A stretch of 64,000 bases of DNA from Rothia nasimurium (GTDB taxonomy: Bacteria > Actinomycetota > Actinomycetes > Actinomycetales > Micrococcaceae). The notes under the pieces are model-generated. The model did no database searches. It saw only the letters and a program-made list of their open reading frames with translations, and had not been told where the DNA came from. The translations under genes were made by a program, and so were the position numbers. The stretch spans positions 23,290 to 87,289 of the forward strand of contig NZ_CAKMTD010000009.1 in the NCBI RefSeq assembly GCF_928391935.1, given 5' to 3'. Every line of letters starts with the position of its first letter. Positions within the stretch are counted from its first letter, which is position 1. This document shows positions 49,463 to 59,848 of the stretch, piece after piece.

Positions 49463-51217
49463 ATGAATATTGCTTTTCGTTTTGCTGCCCGCTCTGATGT
49501 GGGTAGGGTGCGCTCAAAAAATGATGATTCTGGTTATGCGGGCCATTACCTGGCGGTAGTTGCTGACGGCATGGGTGGTCATGTGGGTGGCGACGTTGCG
49601 TCGGCGACGACCGTGCTTGATTTGACGCCGCTTGACCGCACTGGTTTCGATGGTCATGCCAGTATTTATCTGGCTGATGAGATTGTGAATGCCAACCTCA
49701 TTATGAATGAGTTGGTGGGGCTTAATCCGCGTCTGGCTGGTATGGGTACGACCTGCACTGCCCTGCTGGTGGATGGCGACCGGATTGAGTTGGCCCATAT
49801 TGGTGATTCCCGCGCTTACCGCCTGCGGGATGGGGTTTTTGAGCAGATTACTACTGATCATACCTTTGTGCAGCGCCTCTTGCAGGAGGGGCGGATTTCC
49901 CCTGAGGAGGCTGAGGCCCACCCCCATAAGAATGTGATTATGCGGGTCTTGGGGGACGTTGATGCTTCCCCTGAGTTGGAGTTACGCACCCTGGATGCTG
50001 TGGTGGGTGAGAAGTGGGTTTTGAGCTCTGACGGTTTGGACGCCGTGGTTCAGGTCAGTGAGATCGAGGCTGTGATGCGCTCGACCGGTGACCTGCAGCA
50101 GGTTGTCGATATTTTGACTGAGATGACCTTGGAGCGGGGGGCCCCTGATAACGTCACTGTTGTGGCCCTGTCTGTTATTGAGGCTGATTCCCTGTCTGCT
50201 GCTATTACCGCCCCCCAGCCTATTATTCCCGTGCGTAAGTACGGTGAGGATGGCAAGTTTGTGGGGGTGTGGCCTTCTGAGGTTGAGGGTCAGGACGCTG
50301 CCCCTGAGGGTGAGCGTGAGGGGGGTGCCCCGGCAGAGCCTGCTGATCAGGAAGGGCATCATTTCCCCTGGCGACGCCGCCTGCCCCAGCACGCTAAGGT
50401 GCGTCATGCCCTGCGCCATGGGAAGTGGCGGGGTGAGTCTTTTAGCGACGGTGTTCTGAACACGATGACTGTTCGGGCTGGTGTTGATTCGAGCCCTCAC
50501 CCTGCTGATGGGGAGGGTGAGGATTCTGAGCCGACGCCGGCGTCCGTCCTGCGTCAAGAGCTTGCTGAGCGGCCTCACGCCCTGGTGGGTTCAGCGGTGA
50601 ATGCTACCCAGACCGGCATGATTCCTGCTGTGACTGCCCGTACAGCCCAGACTCTGGCGACCCTTCCGGCGACCCCGGCTGAGAATACTCTCGAACCGGC
50701 TGAGCTTCCTGAAGAGTACCGGGTGGCTCTCAGTAGCCAGGTGCCTCCGTCGCCGCACCGCTGGCCCATGCGGGTGTTTGTGGCGGCTTTGACCTTGAGC
50801 GTGGCGGCGGCCTCTATGATGAGCCTGATTTCTTGGGGTAAGTCCCAGTATTTTGTGGGTGTTGAGAATGACCGGGTGACTGTTTATAACGGTTTGAACC
50901 AGCATATTGGGCCTGTTCACCTGCATACCGTGGTGGAGCAGACGGACATTGAGGCTGCTGATTTGCCGGAGTTCTCCCAGTCCCTGCTGCGTAGCACCTT
51001 GCGGGCGGGGAGTATGGAGGAGGCCCAGCAGATTGTGCAGAACCTCAGGGAGCAGCTTCCTGAGCAGGGGGCTGAGGGGCAGGACGGTAGCGTCCAGCCC
51101 GGCAGTGTTTCCACTGCTAGCCCCACGTCGTCGGCCAGCCCGTCGGCCAGCCCGGCCCCGTCCGCTGGTCCTACCCATTCTTCGTCCCCGGCAACCGAGC
51201 AAGGAGGTAACCCATGA
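49463..51217 (+). CDS. pstP: PP2C-type Ser/Thr phosphatase PstP
   Basis: 584 aa. Metal-dependent phosphatase domain (~1-240) with NDDSGY, VVADGMGGHVGGDVAS, TCTALLVDGDRIELAHIGDSRAYRLRDG and LSSDGLDAVV; long linker; one membrane helix (~435-458, VFVAALTLSVAAASMMSL); Pro/Ser-rich extracellular tail. It dephosphorylates the PknA/PknB substrates. Start ATG 49463, 3 bp after fhaB; stop overlaps rodA by 4 bp. Confidence 0.94.
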   Translation: MNIAFRFAARSDVGRVRSKNDDSGYAGHYLAVVADGMGGHVGGDVASATTVLDLTPLDRTGFDGHASIYLADEIVNANLIMNELVGLNPRLAGMGTTCTALLVDGDRIELAHIGDSRAYRLRDGVFEQITTDHTFVQRLLQEGRISPEEAEAHPHKNVIMRVLGDVDASPELELRTLDAVVGEKWVLSSDGLDAVVQVSEIEAVMRSTGDLQQVVDILTEMTLERGAPDNVTVVALSVIEADSLSAAITAPQPIIPVRKYGEDGKFVGVWPSEVEGQDAAPEGEREGGAPAEPADQEGHHFPWRRRLPQHAKVRHALRHGKWRGESFSDGVLNTMTVRAGVDSSPHPADGEGEDSEPTPASVLRQELAERPHALVGSAVNATQTGMIPAVTARTAQTLATLPATPAENTLEPAELPEEYRVALSSQVPPSPHRWPMRVFVAALTLSVAAASMMSLISWGKSQYFVGVENDRVTVYNGLNQHIGPVHLHTVVEQTDIEAADLPEFSQSLLRSTLRAGSMEEAQQIVQNLREQLPEQGAEGQDGSVQPGSVSTASPTSSASPSASPAPSAGPTHSSSPATEQGGNP

Positions 51218-52656
51218 GTCCCTCTCAGACGACCGAGCTACCCCGCTCCCGCCGTATTACCGAGCTGCTGCTGATCCTGGTGGCCCTCGCCCTGGGCCCT
51301 TCTGCCATGTACCTGGTAGACCCTGAAACCGCGATTGAAAACGGGTTCTGGTTGCAGGCCCTGGTGGTTCAGGGTGTGTGCGCCCTCCTCTTGCACGGTG
51401 TGATGTATGCGCGGGCCCGGTATGCCGATCCCTTTATCTTGCCGATTGCTCTGGCCCTCAACGGTATTGGCCTGGCCATGATTTACCGGATTGATTTGAC
51501 CACCACCGCGAACGCTGGTGGGGCTCAGCTCATGTGGACCGGCCTGGCCATGGTTGCTGCTACGGTGGTGCTTTTCTTCTTGCGTGACCACCGGGTTCTA
51601 CGCCGGGTTATTTATATATCGCTCGTGGCATCTATTGTCCTCCTGCTCCTGCCGCTCCTGCCCTTTGTCGGGGTGGAGATCAATGGTGCCCGCATCTGGA
51701 TTTCACTGGGTGGCCGCACCTTCCAGCCTGGTGAAATCGCTAAAATCACCCTGGCTATATTCTTCGCTGGCTATCTTTCAACCCACCGGGATCTCATCAT
51801 GCTGGCGGGTAAGAAGATTGGGCCCGTCCGCCTGCCCCGCTTCAAAGACCTGGCCCCCATGTTCATCGCCTGGTTCGTCTCCCTGGCGGTCCTGGTCTTC
51901 CAGCGTGACCTAGGGTCAGCCATCCTCTTCTTCGGCATCTTCCTGGCCATGCTCTTCCTGGCTACCGGTAGCCTGACCTGGGTAGCCCTCGGCCTGCTCT
52001 TTGTAAGTGCTGGCGGCGTCCTGGCCTACAACTACATCTCCCACGTCTACTACCGCATCAACTCCTGGGTTCATGCCTTTGACCCTGAAATCTACAACCA
52101 GCCCCTCGGCGGCTCGGGCCAGATTGTGCAGGGCCTCTTTGGCCTGGCCTCCGGCGGCCTGTTCGGACGCGGGTGGGGCAACGGCCGTCCGGATCTAGTC
52201 TCATATTCCAATTCAGACATGATTATCACCGCCCTGGGTGAAGAACTGGGCCTGCTGGGCCTGAGTGCCATCCTCATGCTCTACCTCCTGCTCGTTTCCC
52301 GCGGCTTCCGCGCCGCCCTGGGCACCCGGGATGCCTTCGGCAAACTCCTCGCCGCCGGCTTCTCCGCCCTCATGGTGATCCAGCTCTTCGTCGTCATCGG
52401 CGGCGTCACCCGCCTGATCCCCCTCACCGGCCTCACCACCCCCTTCATGTCAGCAGGTGGCTCATCCCTCCTCTCCAACTGGGTTATTGTCGCAATCCTG
52501 CTCGCTATCTCCCACACGGCCCGGGCCCCCCACGTCGTCGAAGAATTCGACGTCACCGACAGCATCGACGCCGACGGCTACGAAGCCGAAGGGGCAACGT
52601 CCGTCATTTCCCGACTCACCGAAACCAACCGGGCAGGAGGTGCCACCCGTGAATAG
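51214..52656 (+). CDS. rodA: Cell shape/division SEDS protein (RodA/FtsW family)
   Basis: 480 aa, about ten membrane helices. SEDS marks: GARIWISLGGRTFQPGEIAKI, LVFQRDLGSAILFFGIF, NQPLGGSGQIVQGLFGLASGGLFGRGWGNG, FIPLTGLTTPFMSAGGSSL (LIPLTGLTTPFMSAGGSS). It makes glycan strands of the cell wall with the class B PBP encoded next. Start ATG 51214 overlaps pstP. The stop lies inside the start region of pbpA. Confidence 0.94.
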   Translation: MSPSQTTELPRSRRITELLLILVALALGPSAMYLVDPETAIENGFWLQALVVQGVCALLLHGVMYARARYADPFILPIALALNGIGLAMIYRIDLTTTANAGGAQLMWTGLAMVAATVVLFFLRDHRVLRRVIYISLVASIVLLLLPLLPFVGVEINGARIWISLGGRTFQPGEIAKITLAIFFAGYLSTHRDLIMLAGKKIGPVRLPRFKDLAPMFIAWFVSLAVLVFQRDLGSAILFFGIFLAMLFLATGSLTWVALGLLFVSAGGVLAYNYISHVYYRINSWVHAFDPEIYNQPLGGSGQIVQGLFGLASGGLFGRGWGNGRPDLVSYSNSDMIITALGEELGLLGLSAILMLYLLLVSRGFRAALGTRDAFGKLLAAGFSALMVIQLFVVIGGVTRLIPLTGLTTPFMSAGGSSLLSNWVIVAILLAISHTARAPHVVEEFDVTDSIDADGYEAEGATSVISRLTETNRAGGATRE

Positions 52657-54091
52657 GGCCATCCGCAGAGCCTGGATTGCTGCAGCCTGTGTCTTCGTGA
52701 TGCTGCTCGGCACCCTCACCTACATCCAGTTCTTTGACGCAAAAAATCTCCAGGCCAACTCATGGAACTCCCGCACCCTCTACGAAAGCTACGGATCCCA
52801 ACGCGGCTCCATCGTCGTCGACGGGGTCGAAATCGCGTCCTCCGTCGAATCCAACAACGGTTACGCCTTCCAGCGCCACTACTCCCAGCCCTACCTCTAC
52901 GCTGGGATTACCGGCTACTTCTCGTCCATCTACGGGGCTACCGGCCTGGAATCCGTCATGAACGACCAGCTCTCTGGCAACTCTGACGCCCAGTTCTACG
53001 ACCGCCTTGCCCAAATGTTTACCGGCAACACGGCCCAGGGTGCCAGCGTCGAACTCACCATCAACGGGCAGCTCCAGCAGCTGGCCTACAGCCTCCTGGA
53101 AGGTCACAAGGGTGCCATCGTCGCCCTCAACCCCAAAACCGGTGAGATTCTGGCTATGGCCTCCACCCCCTCCTACGACCCCAACGAGCTGTCGTCCCAC
53201 AACACCGAGTCCGTCCTGGGCCGCTACGAGGCCCTCAACAGCGACCCCAACCGGCCGCTCTTTAACCGGGCTATCGCAGGTGATACCTACGCCCCCGGCT
53301 CAACCTTCAAAATCATTGACGCTGTAGCCGCCCTCGAATCCGGCAAGTACAACGCCGACTCGGTAATCCCCAACCCCCAGAACCTTCCCCTACCCAACTC
53401 CGGTAGCGTCCTGCCCAACTACATCGGCGGCCAGTGCTCCACCCGCACGTCCGCCACCATCGAGTGGGCCCTGGCGCAGTCCTGCAATACCCCCTTCGCG
53501 CAGATTGCTATGGACCTGGGTGAAGAAACCATCGCCCAGACAGCCAGCAACTTCGGCTACGGGCAAGACCTTCAGATTCCCCTGACCGTGTCGCAGTCGG
53601 TCTTCCCGACCAACATGGAAGACAGCCAGCTAGCACAGGCGTCTATTGGTCAGTACGATGTGAAGACCACCCCTTTGCAGGTTGCCATGATGAGCGCAGC
53701 AATCGCTAACGACGGCGTGCAGATGAAGCCCAACCTGGTGCGGTCGGTCAAGTCGCACAACCTGAGCTCCCTCTACGAGTTCTCGGCTGAAGAGCTGAGG
53801 CGTTCTACCTCCGCAGAGATCGCCCATCAGGTGAGGGATTGGATGGTAACCGGTGTCAACGAAGGTATCGCCTCGCGAGCAGCGATCCCGGGAATACAGG
53901 TGGCCGGTAAAACCGGCACAGCAGAGATTGGTGATTCAGGATTAAACAACTCCTGGTTCACAGGTTTTGCACCAGCAGACGACCCGCAAGTAGCTATCGC
54001 GGTAGTCTATGAAGGTGTAGACGTTACGACAGGGGCGCAGCTTGCTGCTCCCGCAGCTAAACAACTTTTTGAGGCGGTGTTGAACAAGTGA
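52649..54091 (+). CDS. pbpA: Class B penicillin-binding protein PbpA
   Basis: 480 aa: N-terminal membrane anchor ([25 protein letters not shown]), then dimerisation part, then transpeptidase domain with the nucleophile motif STFK (GSTFKIID), SCN, and KTG ([10 protein letters not shown]). GTG 52649 follows AGGAGG and overlaps the rodA stop by 8 bp; a longer frame exists upstream but is out of context. It crosslinks peptidoglycan made by RodA. Stop overlaps pknA start (GTGA). Confidence 0.94.
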   Translation: MNRAIRRAWIAAACVFVMLLGTLTYIQFFDAKNLQANSWNSRTLYESYGSQRGSIVVDGVEIASSVESNNGYAFQRHYSQPYLYAGITGYFSSIYGATGLESVMNDQLSGNSDAQFYDRLAQMFTGNTAQGASVELTINGQLQQLAYSLLEGHKGAIVALNPKTGEILAMASTPSYDPNELSSHNTESVLGRYEALNSDPNRPLFNRAIAGDTYAPGSTFKIIDAVAALESGKYNADSVIPNPQNLPLPNSGSVLPNYIGGQCSTRTSATIEWALAQSCNTPFAQIAMDLGEETIAQTASNFGYGQDLQIPLTVSQSVFPTNMEDSQLAQASIGQYDVKTTPLQVAMMSAAIANDGVQMKPNLVRSVKSHNLSSLYEFSAEELRRSTSAEIAHQVRDWMVTGVNEGIASRAAIPGIQVAGKTGTAEIGDSGLNNSWFTGFAPADDPQVAIAVVYEGVDVTTGAQLAAPAAKQLFEAVLNK

Positions 54092-55845
54092 GGCCTTCAG
54101 TAGATGTGACCCTTGGCGGTCGCTACACCCTGACCGAACGTATCGCAATTGGCGGTATGGGTGAGGTCTGGAAGGCGCGCGATAAGGTCCTGGGCCGTAC
54201 CGTCGCCGTAAAGATTCTGAAAGAGGAATATACCGGCGACCCCGGCTTCCTGGAACGTTTCCGCGCCGAAGCCCGCCACACCGCCCTGCTCAGCCACCCC
54301 GGCGTCGCCAACGTCTTTGACTACGGTGAAGAGGACGGCTCTGCCTACCTGGTGATGGAACTCGTCCCCGGTGAGCCGCTCTCCAACATCATCGAGCGTG
54401 ACAAGCAGCTCCCGGCTGACCGCATCCTCAATATCATGGCGCAATCCGCCCGCGCCCTGGCTGCGGCCCACGCCCAGGGGCTGGTTCACCGTGACGTCAA
54501 GCCCGGCAACCTGATTATCACCCCGGACGAGCGGGTGAAGGTCACCGACTTCGGTATTGCCCGCCTGGCCGATCAGGTTCCCCTGACAGCCACCGGCCAG
54601 GTCATGGGTACCGCCCAGTACCTGGCCCCCGAGCAGGCTACCGGCCAGCAGGCTACCCCGTCCTCAGATATGTACTCTCTGGGTATCATCGGCTACGAGT
54701 GCCTAGCCGGTAAGCGCCCCTTCACCGGCGAATCCCAGATCGCCATCGCCCTGGCGCAGGTCAACGACCCGCCGCCGCCTCTCCCCAAGGACGTCCCCGC
54801 CCCCGCAGCGGCACTGATTATGTGCCTGCTCTCCAAGGACCCGGCAGACCGGCCCAGCACCGCAACGGCCCTGGCCTCAGCAATCGATGCGATCCGCCGC
54901 CGCGACCTCCCTGCTGCCCTCAAGGCCGTCCCCTCCCTCAGCAACTTCCTGCCCCAGGGGGCAGACACCGCCGCAACTGCGGCTATCACCGCCCCCACCA
55001 CGGTGACCCCAGCGGCCTCCCGCTTCGGCTCCGGGGCCAGGTTCGAGCCCGAACCCACCACGGCCCGCGTCCCCAACGCAGCACCCCCCGCCGCCTACCC
55101 GGCCTCGCCGACCCCCCAGAAGAAGAAAAACCCCTGGGGTTGGGTCTCCCTCGTGCTCGCCCTGCTCCTGATTGCAGCCGTCGCCTGGTTTATTCTGACC
55201 GGTAATACCCGCAAGGCAGAGAACACCTCCCCCAGCCCGACCGCCTCCGGCACCGTCTCCACGGTGAGCTCACCGCCCACCACCGAAGCCGTCGCCGAGG
55301 AAACCGAAACCACCGCCAAACGGGTCGATATCCGCTCCTCCCAGTTCGAAGGCCGCCCCCTGGATGAGGTCGTCAACGAACTCACCAGCCTGGGCCTCTC
55401 CCCCCGCACCTCCGGGGTATCCTCAGACCAGCCGATCGACACCGTCCTCTCCGTTTCCCCCACCGGAAGCCTAGAAGTGGGCGAAACCATTACCGTTCAA
55501 TACTCAACTGGACCCAAATCTGTGACTCTACCCAGTAATCTGGAGGGTACAGACTCTGAAGAAGCCATCCAAGCGATTACCGCCCTCGGCGTCAACGTGC
55601 AGATTCACTTTGAAGAAAGCAACAGCGCCACCGAGGGAACTATTCTGCGGACTTCACCTACCTCAGGCTCGCGGGTTGAGGTAGGAAGCAGCGTTGATGT
55701 CTACGTGGCCAGGGCCCCCCGACAGGAGCCTGCGCCATCATCGGCACCAGCCAGCAGCGCTGCCGCCAGTGAAGAACCGGCTCCTGAAACAGAAACCACG
55801 CCAGCCCCAGCCTCAAGTCCGAGTGCTGAAGAAACCGGCAACTAA
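54088..55845 (+). CDS. pknA: Ser/Thr kinase PknA with PASTA domains
   Basis: 585 aa. Kinase domain (~10-270: [42 protein letters not shown]), a linker, a membrane helix (~350-372) and an extracellular part (~405-550) with two PASTA-like modules ([21 protein letters not shown]). PknA of mycobacteria has no PASTA; here both kinases do. Start GTG 54088. Its targets are likely FhaA/B, PstP-linked division proteins. Ends with an Ala/Pro/Glu-rich tail. Confidence 0.92.
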   Translation: MRPSVDVTLGGRYTLTERIAIGGMGEVWKARDKVLGRTVAVKILKEEYTGDPGFLERFRAEARHTALLSHPGVANVFDYGEEDGSAYLVMELVPGEPLSNIIERDKQLPADRILNIMAQSARALAAAHAQGLVHRDVKPGNLIITPDERVKVTDFGIARLADQVPLTATGQVMGTAQYLAPEQATGQQATPSSDMYSLGIIGYECLAGKRPFTGESQIAIALAQVNDPPPPLPKDVPAPAAALIMCLLSKDPADRPSTATALASAIDAIRRRDLPAALKAVPSLSNFLPQGADTAATAAITAPTTVTPAASRFGSGARFEPEPTTARVPNAAPPAAYPASPTPQKKKNPWGWVSLVLALLLIAAVAWFILTGNTRKAENTSPSPTASGTVSTVSSPPTTEAVAEETETTAKRVDIRSSQFEGRPLDEVVNELTSLGLSPRTSGVSSDQPIDTVLSVSPTGSLEVGETITVQYSTGPKSVTLPSNLEGTDSEEAIQAITALGVNVQIHFEESNSATEGTILRTSPTSGSRVEVGSSVDVYVARAPRQEPAPSSAPASSAAASEEPAPETETTPAPASSPSAEETGN

Positions 55846-55860
55846 TTACTCCACCGACTC

Positions 55861-57945
55861 ATGATGGGTGAATACATGGACCAGCAGGTTCCTGAAACTA
55901 TCGATCAGCGTTACGCAGTCGGAGCTGTTATCGGCTCCGGCGCTATGGCGACCGTCTACGAGGCTACTGACACCCGACTGGGTCGCAAGGTAGCTCTCAA
56001 GGTGCTCCGCGCCGAGCACGCCCAAGATGCTATCTTTCGTGCCCGTTTCCAGCGCGAAGCTGAATCAGTAGCGGCCCTCAACCACCGCTCCATCGTTGGT
56101 GTCTACGACACCGGCTCCTTCGATATTCAGGCGGGAAGCACTAACGTTTCAGTACCCTTCATGGTCATGGAACTCGTCCAGGGAACAACCCTGCGCGAGG
56201 CCCTGGACAAGGGCCAGGTCACCCAGGATGACGCTATCTCCTACGGCGTTCAGATTCTTGAAGCCCTGGATTACAGCCACAGTGCAGGCATTATCCACCG
56301 CGATATCAAGCCCGCCAATGTGATGATCCTGGACCAGTCCGCTGAGGATAAGCAGCACGGCGAAGCCACCCAGATTAAGGTCATGGACTTCGGTATTGCC
56401 CGCGCCGCTGAAGAAGCTGGCGAGGACATCACCAAAGCGAACACCGTCATGGGCACCGCCCGTTACATCTCCCCTGAGCAGGCCCGGGGGGAGAACGTCG
56501 ACGCCCGGAGTGACGTCTACTCGGCCGCTTGCGTTATCTACGAGATGATCGCGGGCCGTTCCCCCTTCGACGCTGCAACCAACGTTGAGCTTGCTGGTAA
56601 GCACCTGAGCGAGACCCCCCAGGCCCCCAGCGTCTTTGCTGCTGAAGCTGTGGCGCCTGCCCTGGACGCGGCCGTCCTGAAGGGCCTGGCTAAGAACCCT
56701 GCTGACCGCTACCAGAGCGCCGGGCAGTTTGCCACCGCCCTGAAGAATGCTGGCGACGGCATGTACGCAGGTCAGAACGATGATTTGACTGAAGCGACCA
56801 CCGCTTTTGCAGTAGCTGGACTTGCCTCAGCTGGGGGCAACCGGGAAACCGAAGAAGCCAACATTGGCAGCTTCTTTGACTCGGCCCAGTCCGAATACAC
56901 CGATGAAGAACTCTACGGCTACGGCTACGGCTACGGCCAGGACGCCGACATGGCCCGCAAAAAGCGCCGCCGCAGCGCCTGGGGCAAGGCCCTCACCACC
57001 ATGCTGATCCTGCTCCTGGCAGCCTTCGGCGTCGGTTCTGTGCTCTACTACCAGGCCGAGCTTAACAGGGTCCCCACCCACATCGTGCCCGCCGTCCAGG
57101 GCATGTCCAAGGACGAAGCTGAGACTGAGCTCCGCAACCGCAACTTCCTCCTCAAGTACCAGGAAGAGTTCTCAGACGACGTCCCCAAGGGTTCAGTTGT
57201 TAAGACCTCCCCTGCCACCGGCATTGAGGCTGAAGAAGGTACCGAGATTATCGTGACCCTGTCGTCTGGTCCGTCCGTCCTGACCATCCCCAATAATCTG
57301 GAAGGCCAGTCAGAGCAGTACGTCCGTGAGGCCCTCACAGCCGCTGGTTTCGTGCCCGGTCGCACCACCAGCGTCAATAACCCGACTGTTCCCTCCGGCA
57401 TGGTTGTCAGCGTCAACCCCGGCCCCGGCCAGAAGGTCGATGCAGGGTCAACCGTTGACATCATCCTGTCCAACGGTAAGGTTGAGGTTCCCAACCTGGT
57501 TGGTTTGAACCGTGATGCTGCGATTGCCGCCCTGACCGCGTCAGATACCCTGCTGAACACCAATATCGAGACTGTTACTACCGCTTCAGAGCCTGCTGGC
57601 ACCGTGATCTCTCAGAGCATCCCCGCTGGCACCCAGGCTGCACAGGGTAGCACCGTGACGATCCGGGTGGCTGTTGCTCCGGTATCCACCCAGGCCCCGA
57701 GCACTACCCGGACCCAGGCTCCGGCTCCTACCCAGGCCCCGGCCCCTACCCAGGCCGCTGAGCCGACCCAGGCTCCGGCCCCCGTCCAGACCCAGGCGGC
57801 TGAGCCGACCCAGGCTCCTACCCAGGCTCCGGCTCCTACCCAGGCTCCTTCATCTGACGCCAATAACAACGCAGCGGCTACGACAACTACAGATACCGCT
57901 CCGGCTAACGCTGAACCGGCTGCTGCTTCGTCTACCGGCCAGTAG
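55861..57945 (+). CDS. pknB: Ser/Thr kinase PknB with three PASTA domains
   Basis: 694 aa. Kinase (~15-285: GSGAMATVYEATD, VALKVL, HRDIKPANV, DFGIARA, GTARYISPEQ), a juxtamembrane linker with YGYGYGYGQD, a membrane helix (~385-405), PASTA modules (~410-615: VPNLVGLNRDAAIAAL and similar) and a low-complexity tail of TQAPAPTQAP repeats. It senses muropeptides and controls wall synthesis and division. ATG 55861 or 55876 could be used; the third ATG has GGTGA upstream. Single-gene gap from pknA; ends in a strong terminator. Confidence 0.93.
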   Translation: MMGEYMDQQVPETIDQRYAVGAVIGSGAMATVYEATDTRLGRKVALKVLRAEHAQDAIFRARFQREAESVAALNHRSIVGVYDTGSFDIQAGSTNVSVPFMVMELVQGTTLREALDKGQVTQDDAISYGVQILEALDYSHSAGIIHRDIKPANVMILDQSAEDKQHGEATQIKVMDFGIARAAEEAGEDITKANTVMGTARYISPEQARGENVDARSDVYSAACVIYEMIAGRSPFDAATNVELAGKHLSETPQAPSVFAAEAVAPALDAAVLKGLAKNPADRYQSAGQFATALKNAGDGMYAGQNDDLTEATTAFAVAGLASAGGNRETEEANIGSFFDSAQSEYTDEELYGYGYGYGQDADMARKKRRRSAWGKALTTMLILLLAAFGVGSVLYYQAELNRVPTHIVPAVQGMSKDEAETELRNRNFLLKYQEEFSDDVPKGSVVKTSPATGIEAEEGTEIIVTLSSGPSVLTIPNNLEGQSEQYVREALTAAGFVPGRTTSVNNPTVPSGMVVSVNPGPGQKVDAGSTVDIILSNGKVEVPNLVGLNRDAAIAALTASDTLLNTNIETVTTASEPAGTVISQSIPAGTQAAQGSTVTIRVAVAPVSTQAPSTTRTQAPAPTQAPAPTQAAEPTQAPAPVQTQAAEPTQAPTQAPAPTQAPSSDANNNAAATTTTDTAPANAEPAAASSTGQ

Positions 57946-57961
57946 CACTTTCCGGCTATAG

Positions 57962-58001
57962 AAAATGCCGTCTCTTCCTTGTGGGAAGGGACGGCATTTT
58001 T
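57962..58001 (+). terminator. Terminator after pknB
   Basis: AAAATGCCGTC-CTTCC pairs with GGAAG-GACGGCATTTT, followed by TT. End of the long operon. Confidence 0.85.
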
Positions 58002-58064
58002 TGTGGGCTGGCCCGCTTGGCCCTGTGGGCTGGCCCGGCTGGCCCGGCTAGTCTGGCCCGGGGT

Positions 58065-58706
58065 TTATTTCCCGGCGTCGATGAGTGGGGAGAGGGTGGT
58101 TCCGAGGGCTGCGGCGCCTTCTAGGCCTACTTCTTCGAGCCAGTTGCCGAGCATGAGGTAGCCGCCTTCAGTGAGCACGGATTCGGGGTGGAATTGGACG
58201 CCGTGCATGGGGGCGGTTTTGTGTTTGAGGCCCATGATGATGTCGTTGTCGGTGCGGGAGGTGACTTCGAGTTCTGCCGGGAGGGTGTCGGGCTCAACCG
58301 CGAGGGAGTGGTAGCGGGTGGCGGTGAAGGGGCTGGGCAGGTTTTTGAAGACGGAGTCGTTGGTGTGGACCAGCTGGGAGGTTTTGCCGTGCATGAGTTC
58401 GGGGGCGTGGCTGACGAGGCCGCCGAAGGCTTCTGCGATGGCCTGGTGGCCGAGGCAGACGCCGAGGAGGGGTTTGTGGGTGGTGGCGGCCCAGCGGATG
58501 GTGTCGATGATGACGCCGGCGTCGGCGGGGGCGCCGGGGCCGGGTGAGATGAGGACGCCGTCGTGGTCGGCGGCGAGTTCTAGGGTTTGGTCGAGGGTGA
58601 GTTCGTCGTTGCGGATGACGGTGGTTTCTGCGCCGAGCTGTTGGAGGTAGCCGACGAGGGTGAAGACGAAGCTGTCGTAGTTGTCGATGACGAGGATCTT
58701 GGTCAT
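58065..58706 (-). CDS. trpG: Glutamine amidotransferase TrpG/PabA
   Basis: 213 aa, class I glutamine amidotransferase providing NH3 for anthranilate or aminodeoxychorismate synthase. MTKILVIDNYDSFVFTLVGYL at the start, the nucleophile LLGVCLGHQAIAEAFGG (Cys ~79) and the His-Glu pair in GVQFHPESVLTEGG. ATG 58706; the frame remains open far upstream but only as an overlap with the genes there. The neighbouring pknB-crgA context is conserved in actinobacteria, where this gene is annotated trpG or pabA. A 53-aa ORF ends 10 bp upstream. Confidence 0.9.
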   Translation of the reverse strand: MTKILVIDNYDSFVFTLVGYLQQLGAETTVIRNDELTLDQTLELAADHDGVLISPGPGAPADAGVIIDTIRWAATTHKPLLGVCLGHQAIAEAFGGLVSHAPELMHGKTSQLVHTNDSVFKNLPSPFTATRYHSLAVEPDTLPAELEVTSRTDNDIIMGLKHKTAPMHGVQFHPESVLTEGGYLMLGNWLEEVGLEGAAALGTTLSPLIDAGK

Positions 58707-58716
58707 GGTGGTGTCC

Positions 58717-58878
58717 TTATTGCCCGATGGTGACGTCGGTGTTGAAGGGGCTGTATTCCTCAAAGTAGGGGAAGACGAATTCCATGAGGAGGTATACAGT
58801 TGCTGCGATGAGCAGGAGGGAGATGATGATTCGTACCCAGAGGGGGCCTGGGAGGTGGCGGAAGATCCACGCGTACAT
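58717..58878 (-). CDS. Small membrane protein between sortase and trpG
   Basis: 53 aa: MYAWIFRHLPGPLWVRIII leads into one membrane helix (~16-36) and a short acidic end (YFEEYSPFNTDVTIGQ). It lies between sortase and trpG on the same strand, with 25 bp upstream gap and 10 bp downstream gap; so one operon. The N-terminal HLPGPLWVR motif recurs in actinobacterial neighbours of trpG in my recollection, but I cannot name the family. Confidence 0.75.
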   Translation of the reverse strand: MYAWIFRHLPGPLWVRIIISLLLIAATVYLLMEFVFPYFEEYSPFNTDVTIGQ

Positions 58879-58903
58879 GTTGGGTCCTTTGCTGGTTCTG
58901 GGT

Positions 58904-59707
58904 TTAGGAGGCAGATGCTAGGTGGGCGATTTCTGCGGGGGCACCGGCTTCGTTGGGTTGCCAGCCGACGAATTCGGCGTGGACGATGTAGCGTTCGGTG
59001 TCGCCGTAGCGGGGGTGGCAGCTGGTGAGGGTGAGGAGGCGGCGGGTGGCTTCTTCGAGGGGGGCTTCGGGGGCGTCGGGGTTGGGGGCGATGACTTCTA
59101 CCTGGGTGGGGAGGACGATTTTGTGTTCGTAGACGCGGTAGGTGAAGAAGCCTTCTTTGGTTTGGATGTAGATGTTGTCGCCGGCTTGGAGTTCGTCGAT
59201 GCGGTCGAGTACAGCGCCGTTGGTTTGGCGGTGGCCTGCGAGCGCGAAGTTGCCTTTTTCGCCGGGCATTTGGGTGTCGGGGTAGTGTCCGAGGCCGAGG
59301 GTGTCGAGGACGTCGGTGCCGACTCCTTCTGCGAGGGGGCGGTAGTAGTTTTCGCCGAGGCGGGGGATGTAGACGATGCCGTAGGCTTGGCCGTAGGCGG
59401 GAGGTGTGACTACGGGTGGGTTCTGGGGGTCGTAGTCGGGGACGACGGGGGCTGTGTTGTTGTCTTGGTTGTTGGTGGCGGGTGCCGCTGCGGGGACTTT
59501 GAATTCTTGGATGAGGCTGTCGACGGCGGCTTTTTGGGTGTTGTTGGCGGCGATGTTGGTCCACCAGAGTTGCCAGACGACGAAGAGGAGTAGGACGATG
59601 CCGACGGTTATGAGGAGTTCACCGAAAACACCTACAGCGATGTTGAAATAGTTTTTGCGGCCGGGTGTGGTTGGGGTTCCGGTTGCCGGGAGGGTGGTTG
59701 CTGTCAA
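58904..59707 (-). CDS. srtE: Class E sortase
   Basis: 267 aa. One membrane helix near the N-terminus (~25-48) and a sortase domain with catalytic His in FALAGHRQTNG, Cys in LLTLTSCHPRYGDTERY (Arg follows at ERYIVHAEF). It cleaves LAxTG signals and links proteins to peptidoglycan stems. TTG 59707 is the best start (GAGGAATACCTT upstream). Substrates likely include the LASTG, LAYTG, LAETG and LANTG proteins at 6951, 9961, 30591 and 63015. Confidence 0.9.
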   Translation of the reverse strand: MTATTLPATGTPTTPGRKNYFNIAVGVFGELLITVGIVLLLFVVWQLWWTNIAANNTQKAAVDSLIQEFKVPAAAPATNNQDNNTAPVVPDYDPQNPPVVTPPAYGQAYGIVYIPRLGENYYRPLAEGVGTDVLDTLGLGHYPDTQMPGEKGNFALAGHRQTNGAVLDRIDELQAGDNIYIQTKEGFFTYRVYEHKIVLPTQVEVIAPNPDAPEAPLEEATRRLLTLTSCHPRYGDTERYIVHAEFVGWQPNEAGAPAEIAHLASAS

Positions 59708-59848
59708 AAGGTATTCCTCGGTCTGTTGGGTGGAGTGTGCGGTATCTGTACTTTTAAATGTTAGAACTTTATTGGCTATAACGGCTAAAATCGTATCTGA
59801 CCATTTACTAAGAACTGCCGGGGCGTTGTCTGCTCCACTGGAGGAATT

